64,000 nt of DNA from Phycisphaerae bacterium (GCA_029260115.1 JAJDDW010000026.1:45947-109946); one strand, 5' to 3'. Positions 51,410 to 61,835 are shown, numbered from the stretch's first letter. Notes: generated by a model not told the origin, from the letters alone. Numbers and translations: made by a program.

Positions 51410-52431
51410 GATAGAGCCTCTCTTACTGGATGTTCTCTCGTCGCTGATTTGTTTATCCGGCAGGTGGAATCGCAAAACGGTTGAATGGCCGGATCTTCGC
51501 ATCCGCACGCGCGATACGCTTTGTCGTAGGCGCACGCCGCTTGTGCGGTGACTTCGTGCTTGGTGATGTTTTTTTTGCCATTCAACGGGCGGTTGCGTGT
51601 TGCCCAGTCGCTTAACACTGCTAGAGCGCTGTCGAAGGGAAGTCCCGCACGTTTGAGGCCAACCGCCAGCCTAAAACACGCCACCCGTTGATTCGCGGCG
51701 ACTCCGTCGGCCAGCATGGTTCTCGCACAAGGCGGTAGGCCGTAGCAACGCACGTCTGCGCTTGGTGTGGGCTCCCTATCGCTACTTAACTGAGTTGGCC
51801 CTCGTAGGTCGTTGACCTCAATCACATCATCCAGCAACTGTTCTGTTACGCGGTTAATGCCTTCCAGAAAGGCCCACTGATCGGGATGCACTTTGCTGGG
51901 ATCGAAAGGGTCGACGAACACGGTACGTTCATTCGGCACCATGGCGCCGAAGAGCGGTGCGTTGATAAAGTTACCGTAGGTCACGGACGTGTTTAACGAG
52001 TCCTGCTTGGGGAAAACCTCGGTGCGAGGCTTCTCGATCTCAGCGAGGATGCGATATACAACGAGCCTTGCCTTCGACGCGAGGACGCCGTCTCCGTCGA
52101 AAAAAATCCAAACATGGTAACCTTTGGACTTACTGCGTTCAATATGGGCTGGGATGTCATACACCCGCGCGGCCGAAACGAATTCCATTGGTGCCGAGAC
52201 GTCGTTGTCGTCGAAGTCCGCGGCGATGGCTCGTATCTTGTTTTTAACGAGCAGGTAGACGCCGTAGAATTGTCTGCCCTGCAGGTGCGCCAGAATGACG
52301 GCATCGGTTACCGGTGCCTTGATCTGATGTGCACGCTGCGACGCCGTGTCGTAGGTTCCGTAGACATGGAGTAGACCGGTAAAGAATCTACGAAACAGCT
52401 CAATTTTTGTTTGTGTGGTTCTTACAGACAT
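51406..52431 (-). CDS. Archaeo-eukaryotic-type primase (TOTE/plasmid-like)
   Basis: 341 residues resembling the TOTE/AEP primase group. Visible are the start LFRRFFTGLLHVYGTYD, the catalytic acidic strand AADFDDNDV (~72), the RSKSKGYHVWIFF strand with the conserved His (~100), and VFPKQDSL. The C-terminus is cysteine-rich (RACGCEDPAIQPFCDSTC), perhaps a metal or Fe-S site. It is translationally coupled to the zinc-ribbon gene. It would prime replication of the second element, unlike E1, which uses a DnaG-type enzyme. Confidence 0.82.
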   Translation of the reverse strand: MSVRTTQTKIELFRRFFTGLLHVYGTYDTASQRAHQIKAPVTDAVILAHLQGRQFYGVYLLVKNKIRAIAADFDDNDVSAPMEFVSAARVYDIPAHIERSKSKGYHVWIFFDGDGVLASKARLVVYRILAEIEKPRTEVFPKQDSLNTSVTYGNFINAPLFGAMVPNERTVFVDPFDPSKVHPDQWAFLEGINRVTEQLLDDVIEVNDLRGPTQLSSDREPTPSADVRCYGLPPCARTMLADGVAANQRVACFRLAVGLKRAGLPFDSALAVLSDWATRNRPLNGKKNITKHEVTAQAACAYDKAYRACGCEDPAIQPFCDSTCRINKSATREHPVREALS

Positions 52432-52542
52432 CTCGATTCACTCTTGTTTGCCACCTTTTTTCCGTACGCATCGCAAAATTTTCAAAGGAGCACACTACCG
52501 TCGCGTCTCCGATGTAATAGCGGTCGGTGATTCATCTTCGTT

Positions 52543-52800
52543 TCAAGTCGACTTGTAGAGTGTCAGGGTGAGCCAGGTTTTGGATCGTATGATTGCGAGG
52601 ACACGATCGGGTGCTTGGCCGAACGGCGACGATCGTGTCGGTACCGTGTTGATGAACAGGACTTCAGGGTCATCCGTCGAAGCGTACCAGAATTCTACCA
52701 TTCGTCGGGATGAGGCTCGGTTGACCTTTCCCCCTGGAATTGATCCACCGTTAGAGTAGAGGTATTCGTTGTTGACGTCGTATTCGCCAAAGTAGTCCAT
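52543..52800 (-). CDS. Small hypothetical protein
   Basis: 85 residues from ATG 52800, which has GGAGAG seven bases upstream; the frame is open to 52848. The sequence is beta-rich and hydrophilic (NNEYLYSNGGSIPGGKV; RMVEFWYASTDDPEVLFI). No family is recognised. It lies 111 bases upstream of the primase on the same strand and may be part of the cassette. Confidence 0.55.
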   Translation of the reverse strand: MDYFGEYDVNNEYLYSNGGSIPGGKVNRASSRRMVEFWYASTDDPEVLFINTVPTRSSPFGQAPDRVLAIIRSKTWLTLTLYKST

Positions 52801-52863
52801 CGCAGCACTCTCCAAATAGATATCCGAGCCCGCACATCCAGTGGACACTTCGGACCGCCCATT

Positions 52864-53268
52864 TCACGAGGCGTAGCGTTTTGGCAGAACGTCGCGTAGC
52901 GTGATCAAACTACTAAAAAGCTCTGGGATCTCGTCGGCCAACTGCGCCGGAGAGCACGCCAGCACCTCATCAGGGAGAAACGCCTTGCAGCGTTGGCGTA
53001 TTTCCGAGACGAGGGCGCACCTCTGCTCCCAGCTAAGAGGAGCAAGAACGTCTACGTAGACAGATTTGGCAAACTCCTCTTGCTGGCGTTGTTTGATAAT
53101 GTCCACCAGGATTGTGAGGACCAGCTCGAGGCCGTTATGGCGTGTGTCCATCACATCCAAGAGTGCCGCATTGAATGCATGATCGTGAGCCGTACGGTAG
53201 TAACGATCGAGCAACATGACGGCCTCTGTCTGCGCCTGTGTGGGTGTGAGGATCATCGGCAACCGCAT
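52864..53268 (-). CDS. Hypothetical helical protein, possibly clipped by the IS
   Basis: About 134 residues from ATG 53268 (ATG 53256 is the alternative). It is helical throughout (TQAQTEAVMLLDRYYRTAHD; ELVLTILVDIIKQRQQEEF; PLSWEQRCALVSEIRQRCKAF). The frame continues upstream only into the IS. The IS left end is eight bases before this ATG, so the native promoter and ribosome site, and possibly the true N-terminus, have been removed. No family is recognised. Confidence 0.55.
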   Translation of the reverse strand: MRLPMILTPTQAQTEAVMLLDRYYRTAHDHAFNAALLDVMDTRHNGLELVLTILVDIIKQRQQEEFAKSVYVDVLAPLSWEQRCALVSEIRQRCKAFLPDEVLACSPAQLADEIPELFSSLITLRDVLPKRYAS

Positions 53269-53275
53269 CCCCGTG

Positions 53276-54572
53276 GTGTCCAAATATTCAAATGCCGCGA
53301 CTAAACACTCTATTCCAGGCGTCGATCGTTCGGCTAGATTGCCGACGCACACACAACTCTAGACCTGTCGTGCACCGACTGACTTGTTTGTAAAGATTCA
53401 ATACGGCGGTATGGTCAAGCGGCGTTGCGATAATAGTATCGAAGTACGCCACCGAGCCGCTCGCGACACGCAACATGGTCGTCCAACGACCCGACTTCGG
53501 TTAATGGCTGGATCAATCGATTCTCGAGACCTTGGTGGTTGCGCTCATGATGATAGTATTCAAGGAATTCGCTGATCGCACGTCGTAGCGAATTCTCTCT
53601 GAAGAAAATCATTTGATTCAGACAGGACTCCTTGATCGTCCGAACGAACCGTTCAGCGAAAGCGTTCAGATTCGGTGAGCGTGCGGGCAATCGAATCACC
53701 TTCACGCCTGCCTGCTTGAGTAAGCCTCTAAACTCGTCTGTGTAGAGCGGGTCACGATCAAGAATGATGTAGCGCATGCCAGTCAAAAAGCCGTCGAACG
53801 GATCGGTCATGTTGCGGCCAATTTGTTTCATCCACGCGCCGTATGGACACTCGGATATCCCTGCGATGTGAACACGTCGGCTCGATAATTCCATGCAGAA
53901 AAACACATGATATCTAGTCAGACCGAAACATGACCAAGTTTCTACGGTGAAGAAATCAGCAGCTGCGATTGAGCCCCAGTGGCTCTGTAGAAACGTCGAC
54001 CACGGTATTCGCTTACGCCGCTCCGGTGCTGGAATAATCCCTTGCTCTTTCAGAATGTTGCGGACAGTCTCCCGAGCCACCGTGTGGCCGAGATTGAACA
54101 AAACCCCGCGTATGGTTGTATATCCCCAACTGGGATTCTCACGAGCCATCCGAACTGTCAGTTCCGGAATCTCGTTCGCTACGCGCGGCCGGCCCGGTCC
54201 ACGTCTTGCGCTACCGTCATACTTCATGGCAACGAGCTTTCGATGCCAGGCCAGGATCGTGTCCGGTGTTACAATTGAAGCCACCTCTTTTATCACTTTT
54301 CTTCCCAGAACCTTGCCCTTGACTGCTAGACGCCTTCGATCGTCATCAGTGAATCGAATCCGCTTGCCTTTGAGCTTGGTTTTAAGAATCCGATTCTCTT
54401 CTTGGATATAAGCGATAACATCTTGCTGATGACGATTAATCCAGCCAGAAAGAGACACAAGCAGAAGCTGCCATGGTTGAAAAGTGTTCATTAATTCGAT
54501 TCTATACGAAGAAACGACGAGTTGTAAGTCATTGCCCCCCTACCGTTTACGCGCGTTTTAGTTTTTGGACAC
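53276..54572 (-). mobile_element. Insertion sequence, ~1.3 kb, with an intact rve-type transposase
   Basis: The ends are GTGTCCAAA (53276) and its inverse TTTGGACAC (54572), possibly extended to CGTAGTGTCCAAA on one side. A target duplication is not obvious. It contains one transposase gene. Degenerate partial copies lie at 38288-38544 and 29210-29226. Confidence 0.85.
53415..54491 (-). CDS. IS transposase with integrase (rve) catalytic core
   Basis: 358 residues. The N-terminal HTH region (~40-125) has [16 protein letters not shown] and GRPRV. The DDE core follows: first Asp in [12 protein letters not shown], second Asp in [12 protein letters not shown], Glu in [15 protein letters not shown], then a C-terminal [11 protein letters not shown]. 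This is an rve-type transposase common in planctomycetes and acidobacteria. All three acidic residues are present, so it may be active. Confidence 0.92.
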   Translation of the reverse strand: MNTFQPWQLLLVSLSGWINRHQQDVIAYIQEENRILKTKLKGKRIRFTDDDRRRLAVKGKVLGRKVIKEVASIVTPDTILAWHRKLVAMKYDGSARRGPGRPRVANEIPELTVRMARENPSWGYTTIRGVLFNLGHTVARETVRNILKEQGIIPAPERRKRIPWSTFLQSHWGSIAAADFFTVETWSCFGLTRYHVFFCMELSSRRVHIAGISECPYGAWMKQIGRNMTDPFDGFLTGMRYIILDRDPLYTDEFRGLLKQAGVKVIRLPARSPNLNAFAERFVRTIKESCLNQMIFFRENSLRRAISEFLEYYHHERNHQGLENRLIQPLTEVGSLDDHVACRERLGGVLRYYYRNAA

Positions 54573-54665
54573 TACGCCATATGATATGAAAATCCAGTGG
54601 CCCTTGGTCTGTCTGAATGCTCATTGCAGCCATCCTCGGCCAACGGCCAAATATACGCTACTGAT

Positions 54666-57227
54666 TCAATTACCACATCGGTTTTGTAGGATCGTAATAG
54701 CACCCGGACTTGTATTGTTAGACACAGCAATGTCGATGTCTCCATCATTATCCAGGTCACCTAATGCGACTTGATTGGAATCGTTGCCCGCATCATACGA
54801 CTTAACGTCGAACGTACCGTCTCCATTACTTAAGTTCACCAATACTCCTATACTATCAGAAGCAGCTACCAGATCGTCGATACCATCATTGTCCATGTCT
54901 GCTGCAGCAATACCTCCTATATAAGGTGCTGAGATGCTAAGTTCAGTTGGAAATGTTCCACGGCCGTCTCCAAACAGTACGACTAATACATCGGATGAAT
55001 AAGCAGTTGAATAATCTCTACCTCCAACAGCTAAATCCAATGTACCGTTGAAATCGAAATCGCCGACAGCTAATCCTCGAGTATACTTTCCAATGTAGAT
55101 TGTTTGTTGGGTAGCAAAGGTTCCATCACAGAAACCGGACAACAAACTAATTGACCCACTATCACTATTTGTGACGACAAGATCTTGACAATCATCACTA
55201 TCAAAGTCCCCGCTAATGACCTCTCGTGGATTAGAAAGTGCATCAATAAAGGAAGATTCATTAAATTTTCCTGACCCGTCATTGAGGAAAATAGTAAGGC
55301 TGCCACCTAGCGTGTTTACAACCACAAGGTCTAACCATCCATCAACATTGAGGTCAACCAATTTCAATCCTGTAGGTCCATCTCCAACCGACAGTGCCTG
55401 TGTTCGATCACCATCAAAAACTCCAGCTGCTGCCCCATATAGAATTGTCACATCATCAGATCCGAAATTACTTACAGCCACGTCTGGCCATCCATCCTGG
55501 TCAATATCTCCTGGGACGACTCTAGATGGTGCATCAAAGTCTTGAAATACTCTCGGTTGGCCTAATTCACCTTGTCTAGCTGCAATGAGTATACCCACAT
55601 TAACGGTGTCACCAGAGTAATAACCAGGGTTAGTGACGATAACATCGTTGTTACCATCAAGGTCCATGTCATGGATCGAGATACCAGAAGTATAGTCACC
55701 CTTGCTCTCTAGCTCTTGAGTAGAGAATCGAAGTGGGCGATCACATTTATTCGTCATGACACATGTTCCTGCTTCACATGTCTTGTCGCCCTCGCATACA
55801 ATTGCCTCGTTACGACAAGATCCTTCTTGACAGTCATCACTCGTACACGGATCTTCATCGTCACAGTCACTATTATCGTTGCAGCCAGAAACACACTTAG
55901 TCTCTAGCGTCATTGACCAAGTGCCAGATCCGCCGTCTTGAGTTTTATAGCTTCCATCTACATGGCAAGTAGTAAAATTAATGAAACCTGAGAGCTGTGT
56001 TCCATTAGATGCACTACCTGCTATCTCGCCATTAGATGCAACTGTCCCGCTAACTGTTCCCAATAACGCAGCACCAGTATCTTTAGAAATGATTCTCCCC
56101 TCAAAAATTCCACCGTCAGACAATGCTCCGAACGCTTCTCCCTGGTCAATACCTGAGAATGTTCCAGTATAACTCCCAAGACAAGGTGCTTGGCTTTCAC
56201 AAATTGGCACTGGGTTGCCAGTATCCGGATCCTGAACACATTGCCCAGTCGTTGTGTCACAAACCAGATTACCACAGTCCTTGAGAATGTTGTCACATGA
56301 ACCATTGGTGGGGTTGCATGTGTCGTTCGTACATTGGTTAAAGTCGTCACATGTCACGCCAGCACAGGCATCAACTACGCCACATTGCCCCGTCATCTCA
56401 TCACAGAATAATCCTTCGTCACCTGGAAATGGCGTAAACACACATGAACCTGTGTCGACGCAAGTATCCTCAGTACAGGGACGTTGATCGTTACAATCAG
56501 CGTCGACGACACAACAATCACCATTCAAATCACGAATAGTAATAACTACTTCGTCCGTGGCGCGGCAATTGAAATCCTCAGTAGTAACAGTAAGCTCGAA
56601 CACGAGCATTTGATCTCCACACACGTCTGGTGCTGTGATGCAGAGTTTTTCATCGAAAGGTGAAGGTAACTGGGTTTCTGGACCAGATATTTTAGCCCAC
56701 TCATATCCTAGCGGTAGACCTGCTTGATTGGCCGAATTGCCTCCATCAAGGCAGATCATACGGTTTTCATTTACGATGTCATTGGCACCCGCGCTCGCTA
56801 TTGTACTCCCACACGAGCCATTACCTGCGACAGAAATACAAACAGTATCCTCATCCGAAAAGGAACCGTTCGAGACGGTGAGTGCGAAACAATAGACCCC
56901 TTTCTCATTGGGAACAAAGCTAGTTTCTGGGCCGTTGGGATTGGTCATGTCTACATTCGGACCTGACGTTTGTTGCCATAAGTACGTAAGTGATGTGCCA
57001 TTCAAATCGGTACTGGCCTGCGCACTTAACTCAACTCTTGTTCCCACATCAACGTTGCGATCTGCAGGCGCAGATGCCAATGGTGGGATCGGTACACCAG
57101 TACACCCTGTCGCCAACAGTAGCGCTCCAACGTTACAAAGGGTGATCAACATATACCCCATTCGATAATTCACGCCGCGCTTCTCTATGGTCCTCGCAGT
57201 AGCATTCAACTTTGTTTTCTTATACAT
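54666..57227 (-). CDS. Secreted lipoprotein with PKD/Ig, Cys-rich and VCBS/FG-GAP repeats
   Basis: 853 residues from ATG 57227, which has AAAGGAG at the right distance; 57260 is rejected. The signal peptide ends in a lipobox (LLATGC, ~Cys 42), so it is a lipoprotein. In order: two Ig/PKD-like domains (~60-250); a Cys-rich region of slime-mould-type repeats (CNDQRPCTEDTC, CDDFNQCTNDTC; ~255-345); a beta domain; a further short Cys-rich piece (CDDEDPCTSDDC, ~480); then about seven VCBS/FG-GAP repeats (D.D.DG..D) forming a propeller. It is surface-exposed. The Cys-rich modules are typical of planctomycete secreted proteins. Confidence 0.88.
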   Translation of the reverse strand: MYKKTKLNATARTIEKRGVNYRMGYMLITLCNVGALLLATGCTGVPIPPLASAPADRNVDVGTRVELSAQASTDLNGTSLTYLWQQTSGPNVDMTNPNGPETSFVPNEKGVYCFALTVSNGSFSDEDTVCISVAGNGSCGSTIASAGANDIVNENRMICLDGGNSANQAGLPLGYEWAKISGPETQLPSPFDEKLCITAPDVCGDQMLVFELTVTTEDFNCRATDEVVITIRDLNGDCCVVDADCNDQRPCTEDTCVDTGSCVFTPFPGDEGLFCDEMTGQCGVVDACAGVTCDDFNQCTNDTCNPTNGSCDNILKDCGNLVCDTTTGQCVQDPDTGNPVPICESQAPCLGSYTGTFSGIDQGEAFGALSDGGIFEGRIISKDTGAALLGTVSGTVASNGEIAGSASNGTQLSGFINFTTCHVDGSYKTQDGGSGTWSMTLETKCVSGCNDNSDCDDEDPCTSDDCQEGSCRNEAIVCEGDKTCEAGTCVMTNKCDRPLRFSTQELESKGDYTSGISIHDMDLDGNNDVIVTNPGYYSGDTVNVGILIAARQGELGQPRVFQDFDAPSRVVPGDIDQDGWPDVAVSNFGSDDVTILYGAAAGVFDGDRTQALSVGDGPTGLKLVDLNVDGWLDLVVVNTLGGSLTIFLNDGSGKFNESSFIDALSNPREVISGDFDSDDCQDLVVTNSDSGSISLLSGFCDGTFATQQTIYIGKYTRGLAVGDFDFNGTLDLAVGGRDYSTAYSSDVLVVLFGDGRGTFPTELSISAPYIGGIAAADMDNDGIDDLVAASDSIGVLVNLSNGDGTFDVKSYDAGNDSNQVALGDLDNDGDIDIAVSNNTSPGAITILQNRCGN

Positions 57228-57779
57228 AATAATCTCCTTTAGAATTTTTTTATAACTCATGCACTCGGTTGGATGCGATCAAAACAGTCAGTACATGTCA
57301 TGATTAAGTACAACACTTGTTTGACATAATCGCTAGAAAAATTGCATCGCTTCATCAATGAAACCAGCCTGTTTAAACCAGCCACAAATGAGTGGTTTCG
57401 TGTCCCCGCTAACAACAATAAGGTGATCTCTAATTTATCAGCCTGGTCATACTAACTTTTCCCTCCATGGTGTGTCCTCTAATCGTGGAGTGCATACTTA
57501 GCATTTTGGGATGTTTCAGAGCGGAAGAGTCATGCGAAAATTGTTGGTAGCAGAAAACGATTGATATAGGCCTTCTAGGGTTTTCATTGCAGCTTTTCTT
57601 GTCTTCTCGACAGTTCATGATTGTCCTCCGTCTTGTAACCACTTATGATGTTTTTCTGTTGCTTAATCGTTTCTCCAAGATAGAAACGACAGATTAGGCA
57701 GGTGGTTAACGGGCCGATTCATTTTTTTTATAATTGTGCCATTTTGCTTGAATGGGTGATTCAATAGCAGGCCGTCAAA
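57228..57779. other. Gap between the lipoprotein and the sigma factor
   Basis: About 550 bases that should hold two divergent promoters. A 70-codon minus-strand frame (57430-57642) is cysteine/arginine-rich and has no family look, so it is not called. No clear terminator or RNA was seen. Confidence 0.4.
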
Positions 57780-58400
57780 ATGATGAATAACGAAGCTGAG
57801 ATGGTTAAGAAAGCAATAATGGGCGATGAAACCTCGCTGACAGACCTCATATGCTTGGTCGATCCACCTATTCGAACACGTCTTCAGGCCAAAATAAAAC
57901 CTGCGCATCGTTCGCTACTGGATGCCACCGACATACTCCAAGTGACCTATATTGAGGTGTATTTGAGAATCGCTCAATTTGAAAATCGTGGCGATGGAGC
58001 CTTTCTAGCCTGGGTAACAAGAATGGCTGAAAACAATTTGCGTGATGCAGAGAAGATGTTAAATGCCAAAAAGAGACCCACACCAGCCCTAAGAGCTACC
58101 AACGCTGGCCAAAGTAATGACTCTTATATAGCCATGGTAAATACACTGAGCAGCCCCGGAACGACACCAACCAATGCCGCTCGCGGCGCGGAAGCTAAGT
58201 CCGCTATAGATACGGCACTAGGGCAAATGCCTAAGGACTATACCAAGGTTATACAGCTCTACGACCTGGATCAGTTACACATCAATGATGTGGCCGAAAA
58301 CATGGGCCGATCTAGTGGGGCCATCCATATGCTCAGAGCACGAGCACACGATCGGCTTCGTGAATTGTTGGGAAGTGAAGGAAACTTTTTCACCATCTAA
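57780..58400 (+). CDS. ECF-type RNA polymerase sigma factor
   Basis: 206 residues. Region 2 (~30-100) has SLLDATDILQVTYIEVYLRI and AFLAWVTRMAENNLRD. Region 4 (~140-200) has an HTH: MPKDYTKVIQLYDLDQLHIN, then DVAENMGRSSGAIHMLRARA. This matches the planctomycete ECF sigma group that accompanies Ser/Thr kinases. It is followed 49 bases later by the kinase gene and probably shares its transcript. Phosphorylation of the sigma factor by the kinase is a reasonable inference. Confidence 0.92.
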   Translation: MMNNEAEMVKKAIMGDETSLTDLICLVDPPIRTRLQAKIKPAHRSLLDATDILQVTYIEVYLRIAQFENRGDGAFLAWVTRMAENNLRDAEKMLNAKKRPTPALRATNAGQSNDSYIAMVNTLSSPGTTPTNAARGAEAKSAIDTALGQMPKDYTKVIQLYDLDQLHINDVAENMGRSSGAIHMLRARAHDRLRELLGSEGNFFTI

Positions 58401-58449
58401 AGCTAGTTCGCCAGCACAATATAGACTAGTTTCAACACCAAGGTATGCC

Positions 58450-61400
58450 ATGACATCGAAGAATGACAACCGCGACGCAGACAACATACCTCGTAATCTT
58501 GCTGATTATGCTCGCGACCAGGTTGGCGACGCCATGCGTGTCGCGGCTGACGAGAATGCGGCACAATCAGATCTTGCATCAGCCGCTCCAAAAAATGTTG
58601 GCCCCTATCGCATCCTTGAAGCCTTAGGTGAAGGTGGTATGGGTATTGTGTATCTTGCCGAACAAACACAACCCATTCGTAGACGCGTAGCGCTCAAGCT
58701 CATTAAACCTGGCATGGATAGCCGACAGGTCTTAGCACGATTCAATGCAGAGCGACAAGCCCTCGCTCTGATGAACCATCCCAACATAGCCAAGGTTTTA
58801 GATGTTGGCGCTACAGAGCTGGGACGCCCGTATTTTGTGATGGAATATGTACCCGGGCTTCCAATCACGGAATACTGTGACAAACACCACGTCGATATGA
58901 GGGGACGCCTTGACCTATTCATGCAAGCATGCCATGCGGTCCAACATGCCCATCAAAAGGCCATCATCCACCGCGACATCAAGCCTAGCAACATACTTGT
59001 GGTCGTACAGGATAAGACCGCCCTCCCCAAAGTGATTGATTTCGGTGTTGCAAAGGCTACCCAACAGAGCTTGACAGAAAACACACTCTTTACTGAACAA
59101 GGACAACTGGTTGGCACGCCTGAGTATATGAGTCCCGAGCAAGCAGAGATGACGGGGCTAGATGTTGATACACGGACAGACATATACTCGCTTGGTGTTG
59201 TTCTTTATGAATTGCTGGTAGGCGCTCTGCCCTTCGAGCCATCAACGCTACGGCAGGCCGGATTTGCAGAAATTCAGCGTATTATTCGCGAAAAAGAACC
59301 TTCGAAACCCAGTGCGCGGCTGAGTAGCCTCGGACAAGAATGCGCATTAGTAGCCAAGCATCGAAGGATAGATCTGTCATCGCTACTCAAGCAACTTCGT
59401 GGTGATCTCGATTGGATCATTATGAAAGCCCTCGATAAGGACCGCACTCGGCGCTACGAGACAGCATCTGATTTTGCTGCAGATATTCTACGGCACTTGA
59501 ACGACGAGCCGGTGGTAGCAGGTCCGCCAAGCACGGGCTATCGCATGAGTAAATTCGTACGACGCAACCGGAGCGGCGTAGTCGCTGCTAGTGTTTTGCT
59601 TTTTGTTTTGCTGGCGGGAATCACTGGCACGACATGGGCCATGCTCTGGGCGTTTAATGAAAAAGAACGGGCCGCCGAATCGGCTTTGGCCGAGCGTCTC
59701 GCCAAGACAGACGCCCAACAGAAAACAGAACAACTCGAAACTGTAACCAACTTTCAAGCATCGATGCTTGCTGACATCGACACCGAGGCAACAGGGCTTG
59801 GGATTATAGCAATTGTCACTGATAGTGTGAGAAAAACCTTAGGCACGCGCGGCGAATCTCCGGATGACATCAATGAGTCACTCGCGTCATTGGCGGAATT
59901 GCTCGAGGGTGTCAACCCAACGAACATCGCCGTGGAAGTCGTTGATAATCATGTGCTTGGGCTTGCGGTTGCCGCTATAGAAAATGACTTCTCGGATCAG
60001 CCGTTGGTGCAGGCCTCACTCCTGCAAACGGTTTCAGAAACATATGCGGAACTTGGGCTTTACGAATCAGCTATGCCATTGCAGCAAAATGCTCTGAAGA
60101 CCCGTCGTCACATTCTAGGCGACGACGACCGGGACACGTTGGAATCGATCGCTAATATGGGCGACTTACTTATGCATAAGGGAAAATATAAAGACGCCGA
60201 GCCCTTATTCCGCGAGGCCTTGAAGGGGCGTCGCAACGTCCTTGGAGACGACCACCGGGACACGCGCATGTCGAACAATAATTTGGGCTTATTATTCAAA
60301 AAGATGGGTATGTTCAGGGAAGCTGAGGCTTACCTCGCTAAGGCCGTGGAGGACAATCGTCGCATACTAGGCGATGACCACCCGGATACACTTGAGTCGA
60401 TCATGAATATGGACGGAGTCCCAGTACATTCTGGGAATATCGGGGATGGGTGGGTCAAAATCAGCGATGCTACCGTTGAGGCCATGGAAGGATCTCGCCG
60501 CCAACTGGAAGACGACCACCCCAGCGCGCGCGTATCGAGCACAACTATGGCCAAGTCACTCATGATGGTGGGTAGGATCGAGGAAGCACAGGCTCACCTC
60601 TCTAAGGCCGTGGAGGACAATCGTCGAATACTAGGTGACGACCACCCGGACACGCTGACTTCGATCAGCTTTATGTGCAACGTGCTCATGGGCATAGGTA
60701 AATACAAAGAAGCCGAGCCCCTCTGCCGCGAAGCCTTGATTGGCCAGCGTCGCGTACTGGTCAACGATCACTCGGACACGCTGACTTCGATCCGAGATAT
60801 GGGCAGCCTGCTCATGCGCATGGGTAAACTCCAAGACGCCGAGAGCTATTATCGCGAGGCATTGATTGGCCGGCGTCGCAAACTTGGCGACAAGCACCCG
60901 GACACACTGACTTCGATCCGAGATATGGGCAGCCTGTATCAGTCGATTGGTAAACTCTCCGAAAGCGAAAAGTGTTTTCGTGAGAATTTGGCACTCACAC
61001 GGGAAATTCATGGGGAACATGTTGAGTCGGCTGCGGCTATGCAGGTTCTGGCACGATGCTTAGAAGACAAGGGCGATGTTGACGAGGCCGAAAAGCTTTT
61101 CCGCGGTTCTTTAGCAATTGCACAAAGTGTTCTTGGCCATGATGTGGACTTTGCTGGTAACCCTATTGACGCATTTTTGGTGACTAAGTATATGACGGAA
61201 CTGGCCCGATTCTTACAAGACAACGGTGGTGTTGACGAGGCCGAAAATCTACTTCGTGAGTCTCTTAGTCGAGATCGCGAGCTCTTTGGCGACGACAATT
61301 CAATCACGTTAAGATCGATTGGAAACTTAGGTAACTTCTTGAATCAGGTTGGGAAGCACAAAGACGCATTCGAGATACTTAATACCAATGAGCCCCTCGC

Positions 61401-61767
61401 ACGCCATACATGGCCTCTGAGAAAGGTCAGATATTCTGGTGACTCAATATCACGCCGTAATAAAACTCGCAGAAAAGTCTGTTCGCTCGGAAAATACTTG
61501 GCGATACTCGGCGACGCCGAGGGTGCGACAAGCCAGTTTGCCGAAGGCGAAGCGACATTACTCGAGGCCCACGAACTGCTGGCGGAGGGATTCGGCGATG
61601 ACCACGACCGCACGACTAAGTGCATAACGCGGATCATTACACTCTACCAATCCTGGCATAGCGCGGAGCCAGGTAAGGGCTACGATGACAATGCCGCCGA
61701 GTGGCGACAAAAAATGGCAGAGTTACAAAATCAATCCGACCATCCGCCAGAATCGGACAATCATTAA
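58450..61767 (+). CDS. Transmembrane Ser/Thr protein kinase with TPR domain (copy 1)
   Basis: 1105 residues from ATG 58450. The open frame extends upstream over the sigma-factor end, but that part is a shadow. The PknB-type kinase (~53-345) has GEGGMGIVYLA, the lysine in VALKLIKPG, HRDIKPSN, the DFG-like DFGVAKA and GTPEYMSPEQA, all intact. A single membrane helix lies at ~372-395 (VVAASVLLFVLLAGITGTTW). The outer part contains about ten TPR-like repeats (EAEPL.REAL..RR..LG.DH.DTL.S). It is nearly duplicated by the next gene. Confidence 0.95.
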   Translation: MTSKNDNRDADNIPRNLADYARDQVGDAMRVAADENAAQSDLASAAPKNVGPYRILEALGEGGMGIVYLAEQTQPIRRRVALKLIKPGMDSRQVLARFNAERQALALMNHPNIAKVLDVGATELGRPYFVMEYVPGLPITEYCDKHHVDMRGRLDLFMQACHAVQHAHQKAIIHRDIKPSNILVVVQDKTALPKVIDFGVAKATQQSLTENTLFTEQGQLVGTPEYMSPEQAEMTGLDVDTRTDIYSLGVVLYELLVGALPFEPSTLRQAGFAEIQRIIREKEPSKPSARLSSLGQECALVAKHRRIDLSSLLKQLRGDLDWIIMKALDKDRTRRYETASDFAADILRHLNDEPVVAGPPSTGYRMSKFVRRNRSGVVAASVLLFVLLAGITGTTWAMLWAFNEKERAAESALAERLAKTDAQQKTEQLETVTNFQASMLADIDTEATGLGIIAIVTDSVRKTLGTRGESPDDINESLASLAELLEGVNPTNIAVEVVDNHVLGLAVAAIENDFSDQPLVQASLLQTVSETYAELGLYESAMPLQQNALKTRRHILGDDDRDTLESIANMGDLLMHKGKYKDAEPLFREALKGRRNVLGDDHRDTRMSNNNLGLLFKKMGMFREAEAYLAKAVEDNRRILGDDHPDTLESIMNMDGVPVHSGNIGDGWVKISDATVEAMEGSRRQLEDDHPSARVSSTTMAKSLMMVGRIEEAQAHLSKAVEDNRRILGDDHPDTLTSISFMCNVLMGIGKYKEAEPLCREALIGQRRVLVNDHSDTLTSIRDMGSLLMRMGKLQDAESYYREALIGRRRKLGDKHPDTLTSIRDMGSLYQSIGKLSESEKCFRENLALTREIHGEHVESAAAMQVLARCLEDKGDVDEAEKLFRGSLAIAQSVLGHDVDFAGNPIDAFLVTKYMTELARFLQDNGGVDEAENLLRESLSRDRELFGDDNSITLRSIGNLGNFLNQVGKHKDAFEILNTNEPLARHTWPLRKVRYSGDSISRRNKTRRKVCSLGKYLAILGDAEGATSQFAEGEATLLEAHELLAEGFGDDHDRTTKCITRIITLYQSWHSAEPGKGYDDNAAEWRQKMAELQNQSDHPPESDNH

Positions 61768-61835
61768 TGACTTTTAATCCAAAGATTTCAAACTCAATCG
61801 CACCATGCGTTGTTCTCTTGTTTATTGACTAAGCT

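Noticed and set aside
57430..57642. A 70-codon minus-strand frame in the sigma-factor upstream gap
   Set aside because: Composition is Cys/Arg/Ser-rich without pattern, and no ribosome site is convincing.
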